From positions 1-64,000 of the forward strand of contig JAHNEJ010000124.1 of NCBI GenBank assembly GCA_022559845.1: a DNA stretch of 64,000 nucleotides. The letters run 5' to 3'. Within the stretch, counting starts at the first letter, position 1. Each line of letters opens with the position of its first letter. This document shows, piece after piece, positions 21,900-32,286 of the stretch. A program made the position numbers and the translations under genes. The notes below the pieces were generated by a model. The model searched no databases. It had not been told where the DNA came from and saw only the letters and a list, made by a program, of their open reading frames with translations. The stretch comes from Amorphophallus konjac (Eukaryota; Streptophyta; Magnoliopsida; Alismatales; Araceae).

Positions 21900-22240
21900 G
21901 AATTTGACTGTTTATTATGCTGGTGGGGCCAAGGATCGATGTCCAAGAGCCTCGCGGGCTTGGCTAGGGAGGAGTGCCTCGGGCCAAGGAAGAGGGTTTT
22001 ATGAGTTCTGCCCAGTGGAACAAAGGGTAATTTGGGGGCTCGGCGAGGGTGGAGTGCCTCAGGCCAAGGAAAAGACTTTATGGACCCAGTCCAATGGGAC
22101 AGAGTTAATTTTGGAGCTCGGCTAAGGCAGAGCGCCCCTGGCCAAGGGAAAGCTTTATGGACACAGCCTGACGGGACTGATGGATAAATTTTGAGCTCGA
22201 CAAGGGCAGAGTGCCTTATGCCAAGAAAAAGGAGATTTTA
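21900..22240. repeat. Hairpin-unit array, block 4 (about 79-bp units, four copies)
   Basis: Units start near 21962, 22042, 22120 and 22199: TTGGCtAGGgaggagtgCCTcggGCCAA and variants such as CGGCgaGGgtggagtgCCtcagGCC and CGGCtaaGGCagagcGCCcctgGCC. Again outer GGC/GCC arms and an inner arm pair whose bases change together. Confidence 0.75.
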
Positions 22241-23313
22241 TTGGGCCGACATTGGACAAGAAATCCGAACCGGCAGTGATGGGAGAGTCCCATGGGACAA
22301 ATATGGCATTGTTGTGGCTGAATGCCGAAAGGCCATGAGAGTGCATTGGCTGGGAGCATAGGTCCCAGATCAAGTGTGGAGGGTTAGTCTTGGTGGGACG
22401 AGTGGGGAGTATCCCCGTGTGATAGGAGGGCGGCAAGGCACCATGGATTCTGGTGGGACCAGGGGTGCTGAGATAGGCCACTAGAAGCCGAAAGGCGCTT
22501 ATTTGTTGGCTTGATGAGGATAAAGGAGCCGAGAGTGCGGACAACTCGGCGGGACTTGTTCTTTTCATTCCCCAATAGGGTTTGGGCACGTATTTGGAAC
22601 GGGAGGCCTGGCGGTCAATGAAGGTTCTTTAGCATCGGTGGGACCGTTGATTTCATGGTCCTCCCGGGGATATTGAGTGACAGCTATGCATTAGATCAAT
22701 AGCTATCTTCTTTAGTCATTGATTTCTTCAGGAGGCGCTTCGAATAACTTCAGCTCGTGCCTCGGTGCTTACGCCAAATGCCATCCTCTTGACGCTTGTT
22801 CTTAGAAGCTGCAGTTGCAGGGTCTTCCTACCTCCACAGATGATGTAGTCATTTTATTATCTCCTTGGGCATTCGCCATGCATTTTTTTTACAGTCCAAG
22901 GTGGGTGCACAGGAGAGCGCTCACACCCTCAGAGAGGGGATGAGTGGTTCACTCCACCATACCAACCCCACAATGGTAGTTTTTATTATTTGGCATGGAC
23001 CAAGACATGAGGGGAGTGACATCTCCCTCGATAGATGTAGACATCAAGGCATCCTCCACTTTACTTCGATTTTTTTTGGAAGACCTGACCTTGTGAGGGA
23101 CGACATCTCAGATTCAATAGGCAGAGCCCTATGTCTATATGTGCAAATTTCATTTGCCCTCCTTTTTCTTGCTCATTTTTTCTTTTCTTTTTTTTGTGCC
23201 TACCCCCAGAACATGACCTTTCCTTTCTCTCTCTTTTTGGGCTTCATTTGCCATTCTTCTTTCTGTTGGCAAGCATCCGCATTCAAGCTATGCGGGCTTG
23301 CTAGACATCGGCT
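22241..23313. other. Unassigned internal region of B
   Basis: No frame with recognisable domains on either strand. The minus strand downstream of gag is where protease and RT would be expected; none of their motifs (DTG/DSG, YIDD/FLDD) is seen. Confidence 0.5.
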
Positions 23314-24696
23314 TCAGCCAGATTTGTGAGGAGCAGTTGAGGCAGTAATGCCGTGCAGGGCTGCTCTTTTGAGGATAGATATTTGATGAGGGCACGGTGG
23401 GTCCACCTTATACTCGCCCATCTGTAGTTCACCTTTTTTGATCAGGCCTTCAATAATGTCCTTGAACACATAGCAATCCTCAATGGGATGCCCCAGCATT
23501 TGGTGATAAGGGCAGAAGCGTGGATCGTCTTTTTTTTCGGCGTCGCCTGGCTTCTTCGGCTCTGGAAGCACTACTTTGCCGCATTCACGGGCCCATTGAA
23601 AAAATGCCCTAGTCTTGTCCTTTGGAAAGGAGTATGATTTCGTCATTTTGCCTCTTAATGAGGGCCCTTGTTTTGTCGGCTCGGCAGAAGACGCCTCTTT
23701 CATTTTCTTCTTCTGTTTCTCGAAGGCTTCAAAATTTAAGGCGCAAATTTCTTCTTGTGCCGGGTGTTTGCCAGTTGGTTCATTCTTTTGGTTTGGGGCT
23801 ATCGAAGCCGGGCAGAGCCTTGCAAGAACTGCTTCAGCATTGGCTGCAATGTCACCCAGTTATTCGAAGGTCGTGATTTCAATGTCAATGACCCATCGTA
23901 GAATTTCTATTCTCAAATTTTCTTTGCAGATTTGAACAGAGTCCCCGTAGCTCGGTGGATGTCTGCACCCTTCACGGAGATTCCTCCACCTTCTTATGTA
24001 GTCCATGACAGACTCATTATCTTTTTGTTTGGGTACTTGTAATTCGGCCTAGATGACTTCCCCTTCGGCCATCTTCATAGCCGCGGTTTGTTCCGCCTTC
24101 AGCTTGTCCGTCTGCATGTGCGGCCTTATTTGCACCATCTTCGGAGATGCCTTAGTTGCCCCCTGATGTGCCCAGGAGACTTGTGCTGCCTCATGTAGGT
24201 GTCCTGCCAGTTGTGGCATAAGTGGACCTAGATTCATTTCATTTAGCCGCCTTTGCAGCATTTCAATTTCCTGCTGCTTCTGGTGTAGTAGTGCCATCAC
24301 AGCGGGGCCTTGCCAAGAGGGGCCGGAAGTGCTATCTTGCACCTCCGGTTTGACTAGGGTGGGTGGCATCCCATCATTGTTGCTGGATGCGCCCAGTTTC
24401 TTCGACATGAACTCCCTGGGTTTTATGCCTTCGAGCCTAGGAGGAACACAGTATTGTGTCCCCTTGTTGGCTGGTGGGTGTCTCGGTATTCTCCTGGGTC
24501 CGGCAACATGGTGGGAGGCAGAAGCTTTAGCCTGATTTGCTCCTTTTGGCATAAAGAAAATTTCTTCATCTTCTTCATCAGCAGCTTGAGCCGCACTAGA
24601 CGGTGCTGACAACATGTTACAAGAGAGAGCATGTATTCTCACTTTCCTTCTCCCATATGGCTGGCATCTGCCCCCGTAGTGGCTCGTTCGGTGCAT
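23314..24696 (-). pseudogene. Second gag module of B (gag2)
   Basis: One minus-strand frame of 461 codons with two internal stops (TAG near 24050, TAA near 23866). It contains QQEIEMLQRRLNEMNL, then DNESVMDYIRRWRNL, then the zinc-knuckle-like FCPYHQMLGHPIEDC..DIIEGLIKKGELQMGE. All three blocks match the first gag module (QQEVELLKRKLNEK, DDEIATEYIKRWEDL, FCPYHQILGHPIEDC), but the capsid core with the YSDLP motif is missing. It overlaps the end of gag1 by 80 bp in another frame. This looks like a tandem duplication of gag, or a recombined second copy, with a deletion. Confidence 0.75.
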
Positions 24697-27600
24697 TGAA
24701 CACCCTTGCCTTTTCTTTAATTCTTTTTGTTAGCCCGTGAGATTCATTGCATCTTTGAGGGGCATGCTTCTTGAGCTGCATAGGTCGACTCTTGAGCTGC
24801 TCATGCTTACCAAGCCCACTTATAATAGCTTGTGGCCGCTCCATGGCTGACCTAGCATCTTCATGTTCCCGCGACGGGGTTTGTTTCTTCTCTTTATTAT
24901 CAGTTGACCCCTTGATAGCCATTGGAGAGGCTGTTTGAAGGCGGGCAGAGACTGCAAGAGGCAGAGTAGGCCAGTCCATGGCTCCACTAACATGGACTCT
25001 CGGAGCCGGAAGGGATACTGATCTTGTTCGTTCCTTTATTGACGATGTTTGCCAATTTCTTCGCTTTTCTTCAGGCACTAGGGCACAGTCTTCATTGTTG
25101 TGCTGGCTGCAAGCCTCTGGCACTTCTTCGGGCGACTGTTGGCATACAAATATCATGTTAATTGATGCCTCCCGAGTGGGCTCTCCATGCGGGCATGGAG
25201 GATCAACTCTGTCCTCCCCCATTTGTAGCTCTCCTCTTTTTATTAAGCCTTGGGAGATGTCTTTAAATATTTGGCAATCCTCTATAGGATGCCCCAAGAT
25301 TTGATGGTATGGGCAGAAATGAGGATCATCTCTTCTTCTGACGTCATCAGGCCTCTTTGGCTTCGGAAGCCTGATCTTGCTACATTTGATAGCCCACTCA
25401 AACAATGCTCGAGTCCGATCCCGGGGCAAGGCATAGAGCTTCTTTTCTTTATTCTGCCTGAGAGGCCTTTCTCGACATTCAATAGGTTCATTGGAAGGAG
25501 GACTGTGCACCCATTTGTGCCTTTTCGCCGTGAGGCTGATAGCATGAACCGCTTTTAGTATCGGCCGTTTATTAACCTGCTTGGCTTCATGACTTGAGTC
25601 AGCAGGAATGGAGGGATATCTTGTGAAGAAATCTTCAACCTCCATGGCAATATCACTTAACTGGTCAAAAGACCGGACTTCTATTCCGATCATCTTTTCC
25701 AGAATCTCATTCTTCAGATTTTGTTTACATATTTGTATTGCATCTTCCGGATGCGGAGGGCACCGACACCTCATGCAGAGATCCTCCCATCTCTTGATAT
25801 ATTCTGTAGCTATTTCATCATCTTTTTGCTTGGCTGCCAACAGCTCAGTCACGGTCACCTCCGCCTTGATGACGTGGAATCTTTCACTGAATTTCTGCTG
25901 CATGTCTGGCCAGTCGTGGATAGACCTGGCCGGCAGGTCAGAGTACCATTCAAAGGCAGGTCCTGTCAATGAAGATCCAAAGAACTTCAGCAGGTACGAC
26001 TCGTCTACCGCCAAGTCGCCCATGATTGTCATATAATGTGCAATATATTCTTTCGGGGAGCCTTGCCCATTGTATTTGTCAAATTTTGGGAGTTTATTGA
26101 CGCCGGGTGGCAGTCTTTTGGCAGCATGATGGGCTGGATATGGTACTTCATATATGTCAAAGAGGGCATAGTCATCACCACCCCTCTTTGGCAGTCTTGC
26201 CTCGATCATCTGCTCCACCATCAACTTATTCAGCATAGATGGCTCTTCTAGTTGAGGGCAGAGGTGGGTGGGCTGCATCAATAATGCGGGCGAAGTCATA
26301 GCATTGGATGGCAAAGGCTCCAATAGGGGAGCCTGCCACTGCATCTGAAGGGGCATTGGCCGTGCTGGCTGGAGCCGTTGGGAATAACGCTGAGGAGTAG
26401 CCCAATTCTGAGCTGTAGTTTGTAGAATGGCCTGTGAAGGAGCACCCCCGGGGTTGAAACCTTCATGTGATAGCTCGACTCGTGCCCCCGGTTCCTCGGG
26501 CGCCATAGCATGCCCAGTCTTTTCATTCAATTTTCTCTTTAGCAGTTCTACCTCCTGCTGGTACCTTTGTAGTGTCATCAGCACGGTAGGGTTCATAGCT
26601 GTTTTGCTACTGATGCCCTCGAGTACTTCCCCAAAGGTGCATCCAGACAGGGGTACCCCTTCTTCTTCAGATGCCATTGTCTTGGTATTGAGAGTAGTGT
26701 TATTTTCATCAGCAACCCACTTGTCCTTAGAGACTTGCAGTAACTCAGCCTCAATTTTGCCCCGCCCTGTCACCGGGTCTTCTCTTTCGGCAACCTCGGC
26801 CAGCTGTTCTGGTTCATTTAGCAGGGCGCCATGCCCGCTCATCACCCCTGTCATATTACAGGTGAGGATTTGCATTCTTCTACTGTACTTTCTGACTCCC
26901 CTTTGGGCCTGACTAGGGAGAGTTGGCCTTTCATTTGTTGAAATTCTTTTCATCTTTTCATTTTGTGAAGGCCTTTCAAAGCTTCCAGCCCCACCTTGCT
27001 TCTCTTTTTCATTCGCCACCATGGGTGGCATTTTGTCTTTTTCTTCTTCTTCGGCCCTGACGACATGAAGCAATCTTTGCTGGCCCAGGGAGTAATTCTT
27101 GAAGTTACAGAAATATTCTCGGACCCTCTTTGTCATGTCTTCCTGACGACACTCTGGAGAAATGGCAGGAGACAACCCTTGGACTCGGACAGACGGCATA
27201 TGTGAAAGCCGTATCAGCTTGGCAGCTTGATTGAAGCTTCTTGAATATTTGGAAATATCAGCCTGCCTTGCACAGGCCCTGGCGGCGGGTGGAGGAGTTG
27301 CAATCATGACTTCCTCCGCATGCATATTCTCTTTGCCCCCTCTATTAGGAACATCCGCAGAATCTTTGAAGCCTTGTGAGGCTGGTGCAGGGCCTCGGAT
27401 CCTCTTGGGAACCCAAATTTGCTTAAACTTTGGTAAGTTCGGGATTGGCCTCCCTTGCTTGTTGTCTTTAAAATTCATCCTTCGGTTTGCCAGCACTTGG
27501 AAGGGATTGTGAGTGGGCACAATCGGGATGATCCGATCCGGCAGAACTTCGGCGCCGCGACCTTTGAAGTAGACTCGGATGCCCCCGATTAACGAGGACT

Positions 27601-27985
27601 TCCCAGATGCTGAAAGTTGACTCCGAGGAGCAGCAACAATTCTTCCTCTGGAGCTCTTCTTGTTGCCCCCAGCATGCTTCTTCTCATGTGCCACAGTTAG
27701 GCAAACAATATGGTGGACGTGGCAGCTCACGATCACCAGAGTTTTCAGTAGAGTTTTGTTAATTTGGCCCTCACTTCGGCGGGCCGCGGCTTTGTTGTTC
27801 TTCAGCTCCGCAGGTCCAGAACTTGCCACGTCTAGGAGATCCGCGAATGCAACTCCCAAGAAGTTGGGGAAGCCAACGACTGGGGGAAAGTTGCCGAAGG
27901 TAGTAGGTACGGCAAGGTAGCCATATGCAGCATGGTCGGCCATGATTTGAGGACCGAAAACAACTCCAGACAGTCCGCTCACCAT
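24617..27985 (-). CDS. gag of element B (1122 codons)
   Basis: A long intact frame; the first ATG is at 27985. Residues 1-45 include GYLAVPTTFGNFPP, shared with A. Residues about 50-480 form a Lys/Arg-rich extension I do not recognise. About 510-540 is a heptad-like segment (QRYQQEVELLKRKLNEK). About 640-760 is the capsid core (Retrotrans_gag type): LPKFDKYNGQGSPKEYIAHY, FFGSSLTGPAFEWYSDLP, KQKDDEIATEYIKRW, CPPHPEDAIQICKQNL. Near residue 890 FCPYHQILGHPIEDCQIFKD resembles the zinc-knuckle region of Tat-lineage Gag. The tail (last 170 residues) is charged. At about 1120 aa it is much longer than the usual 400-600 aa Gag; Ogre-type elements can carry an extra N-terminal frame, which this may represent fused. 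Confidence 0.8.
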   Translation of the reverse strand: MVSGLSGVVFGPQIMADHAAYGYLAVPTTFGNFPPVVGFPNFLGVAFADLLDVASSGPAELKNNKAAARRSEGQINKTLLKTLVIVSCHVHHIVCLTVAHEKKHAGGNKKSSRGRIVAAPRSQLSASGKSSLIGGIRVYFKGRGAEVLPDRIIPIVPTHNPFQVLANRRMNFKDNKQGRPIPNLPKFKQIWVPKRIRGPAPASQGFKDSADVPNRGGKENMHAEEVMIATPPPAARACARQADISKYSRSFNQAAKLIRLSHMPSVRVQGLSPAISPECRQEDMTKRVREYFCNFKNYSLGQQRLLHVVRAEEEEKDKMPPMVANEKEKQGGAGSFERPSQNEKMKRISTNERPTLPSQAQRGVRKYSRRMQILTCNMTGVMSGHGALLNEPEQLAEVAEREDPVTGRGKIEAELLQVSKDKWVADENNTTLNTKTMASEEEGVPLSGCTFGEVLEGISSKTAMNPTVLMTLQRYQQEVELLKRKLNEKTGHAMAPEEPGARVELSHEGFNPGGAPSQAILQTTAQNWATPQRYSQRLQPARPMPLQMQWQAPLLEPLPSNAMTSPALLMQPTHLCPQLEEPSMLNKLMVEQMIEARLPKRGGDDYALFDIYEVPYPAHHAAKRLPPGVNKLPKFDKYNGQGSPKEYIAHYMTIMGDLAVDESYLLKFFGSSLTGPAFEWYSDLPARSIHDWPDMQQKFSERFHVIKAEVTVTELLAAKQKDDEIATEYIKRWEDLCMRCRCPPHPEDAIQICKQNLKNEILEKMIGIEVRSFDQLSDIAMEVEDFFTRYPSIPADSSHEAKQVNKRPILKAVHAISLTAKRHKWVHSPPSNEPIECRERPLRQNKEKKLYALPRDRTRALFEWAIKCSKIRLPKPKRPDDVRRRDDPHFCPYHQILGHPIEDCQIFKDISQGLIKRGELQMGEDRVDPPCPHGEPTREASINMIFVCQQSPEEVPEACSQHNNEDCALVPEEKRRNWQTSSIKERTRSVSLPAPRVHVSGAMDWPTLPLAVSARLQTASPMAIKGSTDNKEKKQTPSREHEDARSAMERPQAIISGLGKHEQLKSRPMQLKKHAPQRCNESHGLTKRIKEKARVFNAPNEPLRGQMPAIWEKESENTCSLL

Positions 27986-28098
27986 CACTTCAACCTAAAA
28001 AGAGGAGAAACAATACGAATGAATAAGTAGCATTTGAGGTAGTTAGGTGGGGGCCCCATGGTCCCTCTATTTTGGCGAAGAGATGAAGGGAGGTTGAG

Positions 28099-28115
28099 TC
28101 CCACCGGGCGTGCCA
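28099..28115 (-). other. Primer binding site of element B
   Basis: Minus-strand TGGCACGCCCGGTGGGA, 3 nt inside the LTR end at 28119; identical to the site in A. Confidence 0.75.
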
Positions 28116-29599
28116 GCTTGTGGGAGATGGATTTTTATTAATAATATATATATATATTATGGGTTTATTTGGTTTATTTATTAAAGGTTTATTTGCATGG
28201 GACGTGCCAGTCACTGAGTGATAAATTTATTATGCGCACCGTCTGACTAACTAGACGATTATAGGTGATCGTGTCAGGACCCAAAACCCGCCGTACCATA
28301 AAGGCTACGGCGTTAATTACATCTCTCCAGAAGAGAGAAAACCCTTGATTAATCACCAAAATAGAGAGGCCATGGGACCCGTAGAATATGTAAAAGATGT
28401 GATTGCAAGCAAGCGTACAATATGGTAGTATTTGTTTATTAGGCCGGCTCCCGGTACAGGGCGGAGAACCTGGGTCCGAGGACCATCATCACGCATAATG
28501 AAAGCCTCCGGCCGGACGTAACCCGACTTTCAGCTAATCACCATTTGATATACTGAAGAGTCAGATCATGCAGGCATACAAGGTGGTAATATTTAGTATT
28601 ATTGTTCATTGTTTATTTGGTCATTTATTTGTAAATTTAAGGAAGACTTTGACAATCCCTGTCACTCGTAGGGATGTCAATTAGTCGTTGCCTTTTCATT
28701 TTGAGACTACTCATAGCGTTACGGTGCATACATACGGGCCCATGGGGTGGGCCAAGTATGACCGTATTCGGGTAGACTCGTGTATTATCGGGAGAATGTA
28801 TGCTAGAGTATGGCAAATTTAATATTTGAGAATCGAGGGGATGCGGTTAAAACCCGATTGAAACAAATTAAATTTAGCAGCTTCTCTGCCCGAAACGAGG
28901 TCATGCGATGGCCATAATGGGGGATGAACCCCGAGGTCCAGGCACGACTTGTCGAGGCATCATTAATGTTCCTATACCCAGGGTCTGGAGGAGGTGAGAG
29001 TGCCGGGGCGGACACAGTCGTGTTCGTTATTCTTTATTTATTCTTATTATTATTCTAAATATGTGAATGCACTTTATTTATTATTTATTGATTTCTTTTG
29101 TTTTATTTTATCATTATTTATTTTTTTTGGATGCATGCGTCTTTTATTTTCTTTATCGGCATTTGTTTGACATTTATTCATTTATTCTCCATTTTTGCTA
29201 TTTATTTATCACTTTTACTATCTTTTGGTTGTTATTTATTTGACCACTAGTTATTTATTATACATTCTTTTACTTCTTATTATTTTATTTCCCTTTTATT
29301 GTTTGCTCATTTTATTTTAACCGCTTTCTTTATTTCCCCATTTTTTGGATGAGGGTGTGTTTGGAAGCACGAGTGAAGACCTGGAAAGATACGTGAATGG
29401 ATAGTTAATGGCTATATTTATTGAGAGGGATTTAATGTTAATGAGGGTATAACGTGGGTAGATTAGTGTTAATGGGGTAGATGCATATGTGTTTTTGTGT
29501 ATTGTCTGTTCTTTTGTTTTATATGGCCAAAACCGAGTCACACTTTCACGTGGGTTTTTATGGTAATGTTAACGTGAATTTGGGGAGGTGGCAAAGGCG

Positions 29600-30560
29600 T
29601 GAGAAGCACGAGGGGTAAAACGGCGCGAGTATGCGCGTATGGTTAAAACGGCGTGGCCGTGCATGAAGATTAACGGCGCGCATTTGGTGTTTTATGGTTA
29701 TTATATATTTTTTTATATGGCTTAAACTGACGCGGATAGATGCAGAGGGGTTAATCCGGCACGGGGTAACTGTGTGATTTTTCTTCTGTTTGTTTCGTTT
29801 TATTTTGTTATTTAATTTTATTTGTTTTGTTTGTTATTATTATTATTATTATTACTATTTATTCCCGATCTTGCAAATGGCCTGGCCAAAAATCTGGCAT
29901 CATCTCCCCTAGACAGGAGTATTCGGGGGGAAAGTGGAGGTCCGCCCTCAACAACGGACTCCTGAATATCGAGAGGCCAAACACGGTGACCGGTGGACCC
30001 CAATGGACGGAGACCCTGAGGGCGAGCCTACGAAGGGTACCGATATTCTACGGGTCTGTAATCGTAAATCCAACAATCATCCAACTGGACGGTCCCCAGG
30101 GGCTGGCCTACAAAGGGGGTTCCATGTGTCCATGGGTTACCCAAATCGGGACAGTGTTCGCCATTAAGGCGGTTTAATATTCACTCGGAGAGTGATCATT
30201 TAAAACGACATGAGAAACAGAGCCTTAGAACGGCGCGGCTGCAGTTAAATCGGCGTGGAACGCTTAGGAAAAGGGCTTAAAGCGGTGCAGGAACCGTAGG
30301 TAAAAGAGTTAAAACGGCGCGGCCAAGCGTGGGTATAGGGGTTAAAACGGTGCGGCCAAGCGTAGGTAAAGCGCTAAAACGGCGTGGTATGGAATGAATG
30401 GGCTAAACCGGCGCGGATGGCTTGGGGCGCGCCGGAATAGGGCGCGCCGGAATAGGACCATTTGAAAACATGAAAATTTGAGTCTAATGTTAATCCGGCG
30501 CGGGGGGATACCGGGCCGTATTAGGGCGCGCCGAATTAAGGGCGCGCTGGATTAGGCTAT
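29600..30560. repeat. Dispersed AAAACGGCGCGG / GGCGCGCCGGAATA repeats in LTR B
   Basis: About 15 degenerate copies of TTAAAACGGCGCGGCC-AAGCGT between 29615 and 30410, then GGGCGCGCCGGAATAGG and GGGCGCGCCGAATTAAGG to 30560. The same CGCGCCGGATTAG motif occurs at 43493-43562 on the other side of D, supporting the view that both sides are one LTR. Confidence 0.7.
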
Positions 30561-31120
30561 TTTCTTGTTATTTTCAACCTGTTTGAGTTCCAGAGTTGTT
30601 TATTAGCCTATTTGGTGTTAATTGAGTAAATTAATTATTGAACTGGAGCCCCAGGCTCTCCAGAGGCAGAGTCATGAGCTCGTGCGAGGTTCATACTCAA
30701 GCACGGAGGTTCATTGTTTAAAAGCACATGTTTTATTAAGTCCAAATCACAAGGGTAACTTAGTGTTCAAAGCCTGGTGAAAATTGGGCAGCATCTCCCC
30801 CATCCCTGAAGGATTGCAGGGGAGAAGCGGGGTCATACTCACGTGTGGAGTAAGCCCCTAACAAGCCGGACGGCACCACGGCGGCCAGCGGACCCTAAGC
30901 GAATAGGAAACCCCGAGGACTAGCCTACTAGGGGCAACATCATTCCGTGGGTTGAGATCTGATCGGATAAAGTGACTAATGAAGGAAGTAAAGACCCCGA
31001 GGGCTAGCCTACGAGGGGGCACACGATCTGTTGTCAAATCTAGATCTAAAAAGGGACGACCGGAAGGGAAGGAAAATCCCGAGGGCTAGCCTACGAGGGG
31101 CACACAACCCATGGTCACCA
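30000..31120. repeat. CCCGAGGGCTAGCCTACGAG repeat family in LTR B
   Basis: At least five imperfect copies (near 30012, 30098, 30912, 30992, 31078), each with the palindrome GGCTAGCC or a variant and then CTACGAGGGGC. Spacing is irregular. Confidence 0.65.
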
Positions 31121-31463
31121 CAATATCCCTGAGGATAGTGGATTTGATGTTGGGCTTAAGCCCTGTTTATATTCACCGGACGGCTCATGAGGATACATAC
31201 CACGAAGGGGTATGACCCTGTGATCCACTGGTGATTCAGGGGGAATGTCCCCTCTCCCCGGTCGGTGAATAACCTCACAGATAATGCATGTAGATAACAT
31301 ACTCGGCATAACCACGGCTGATCGCATATAACAATGAAGGGTGACTGGTTAGCATATTAACAGAGGAAGGGTGTCCACAGGTTAACGGGGGTTAGCCGAT
31401 TAGAGGAGAAGACTTCGGAAATTAACCCACAGTAGCTAATAAGGCGATGATGACGTAGAATTC

Positions 31464-32249
31464 TGGAGAGGGGGATTCCTGCAGCCCACTCAAAGAGCAG
31501 ACCCAACTAGGCCCAACAGGGCCCGACGAGGCAAGCTCGCCTAAGTGATAGCCCACAGGGCCCACTTGGAAAAGCCCAATAAAACAATGCTCGAGGAAGC
31601 AACTCTCCTAGGCGGCTCCAAGGCTCGGAGAGCCTGAGCATCGGTTAGGTCATAGGAAGACCTGCGCACGAGCTATCCCCCCGCACGAAGGAGGGAAGCG
31701 CTAGCCGGTCTGTCCGACCCATCTCCTCACCGAGCTAGGCCTATTGCCCACGTAGGGCCGGCCCCTCTAAGCTCGGTACGACCTATAAAATGTTTATCAT
31801 TGCAGCCGTTAGAGTCCACAACGGGCTGGGCGCCAAGAGGTCCGGGAGCTCCGGCTTCCCCGCGAGGATAACGCCCCCACGATGAGGCCATAAAAACCCA
31901 CGACGAGGACGTAACCTCCACCGGAGACCCCTCGTCTTGCAGGACTCCAGAGGGCGGCGCAATATTTAAACCTGGGATACCCTCCGACGAAAGGTAAGAT
32001 CCAAAAGGGCATTAATCCACCCCCAATTCCTGAGCACGGATCACTTCACCCCATTGGTGGAGAGGAATCTCGCGCCTTCACCTTCTCCTCCCTATCGCTG
32101 CTCCCACCATTGCTCTACTGACTTGAGCGTCGGAGGGTTTTGCCCCAAGGAATCCCCCTGGGCCCTCTGACCCGTTTCCCTATCTTGCAGTTCACTAACT
32201 TGGTGATTACCGCGACACTCAGGAACCACCACGAGATTTAGCCTCTTCA
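31464..32249 (+). repeat. 5' LTR of D (786 bp)
   Basis: TGGAGAGGGGGATTCC to GCCTCTTCA. It differs from the 3' LTR (785 bp) at scattered single bases only. A TATTTAAA box at 31963-31970 is conserved in both LTRs (42393-42400 in the other) and may serve as TATA element. Confidence 0.95.
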
Positions 32250-32251
32250 TA

Positions 32252-32269
32252 TGGCGCCGTGTGTGGGAA
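32252..32269 (+). other. Primer binding site of D
   Basis: TGGCGCCGTGTGTGGGAA, 2 nt after the LTR. This TGGCGCCG-type site is common in plant Tat-lineage elements; I do not assign the tRNA. Confidence 0.75.
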
Positions 32270-32286
32270 ACGCACGAAGAGCCAAC

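Noticed and set aside
18700..22240. CRISPR-like array
   Set aside because: Repeats are contiguous and diverged, without unique spacers, in plant DNA; they are satellite-like tandem repeats.
24617..24696. Programmed frameshift between gag1 and gag2
   Set aside because: The overlap joins two homologous gag modules rather than gag and pol, and gag2 has two stops; a random indel is simpler.
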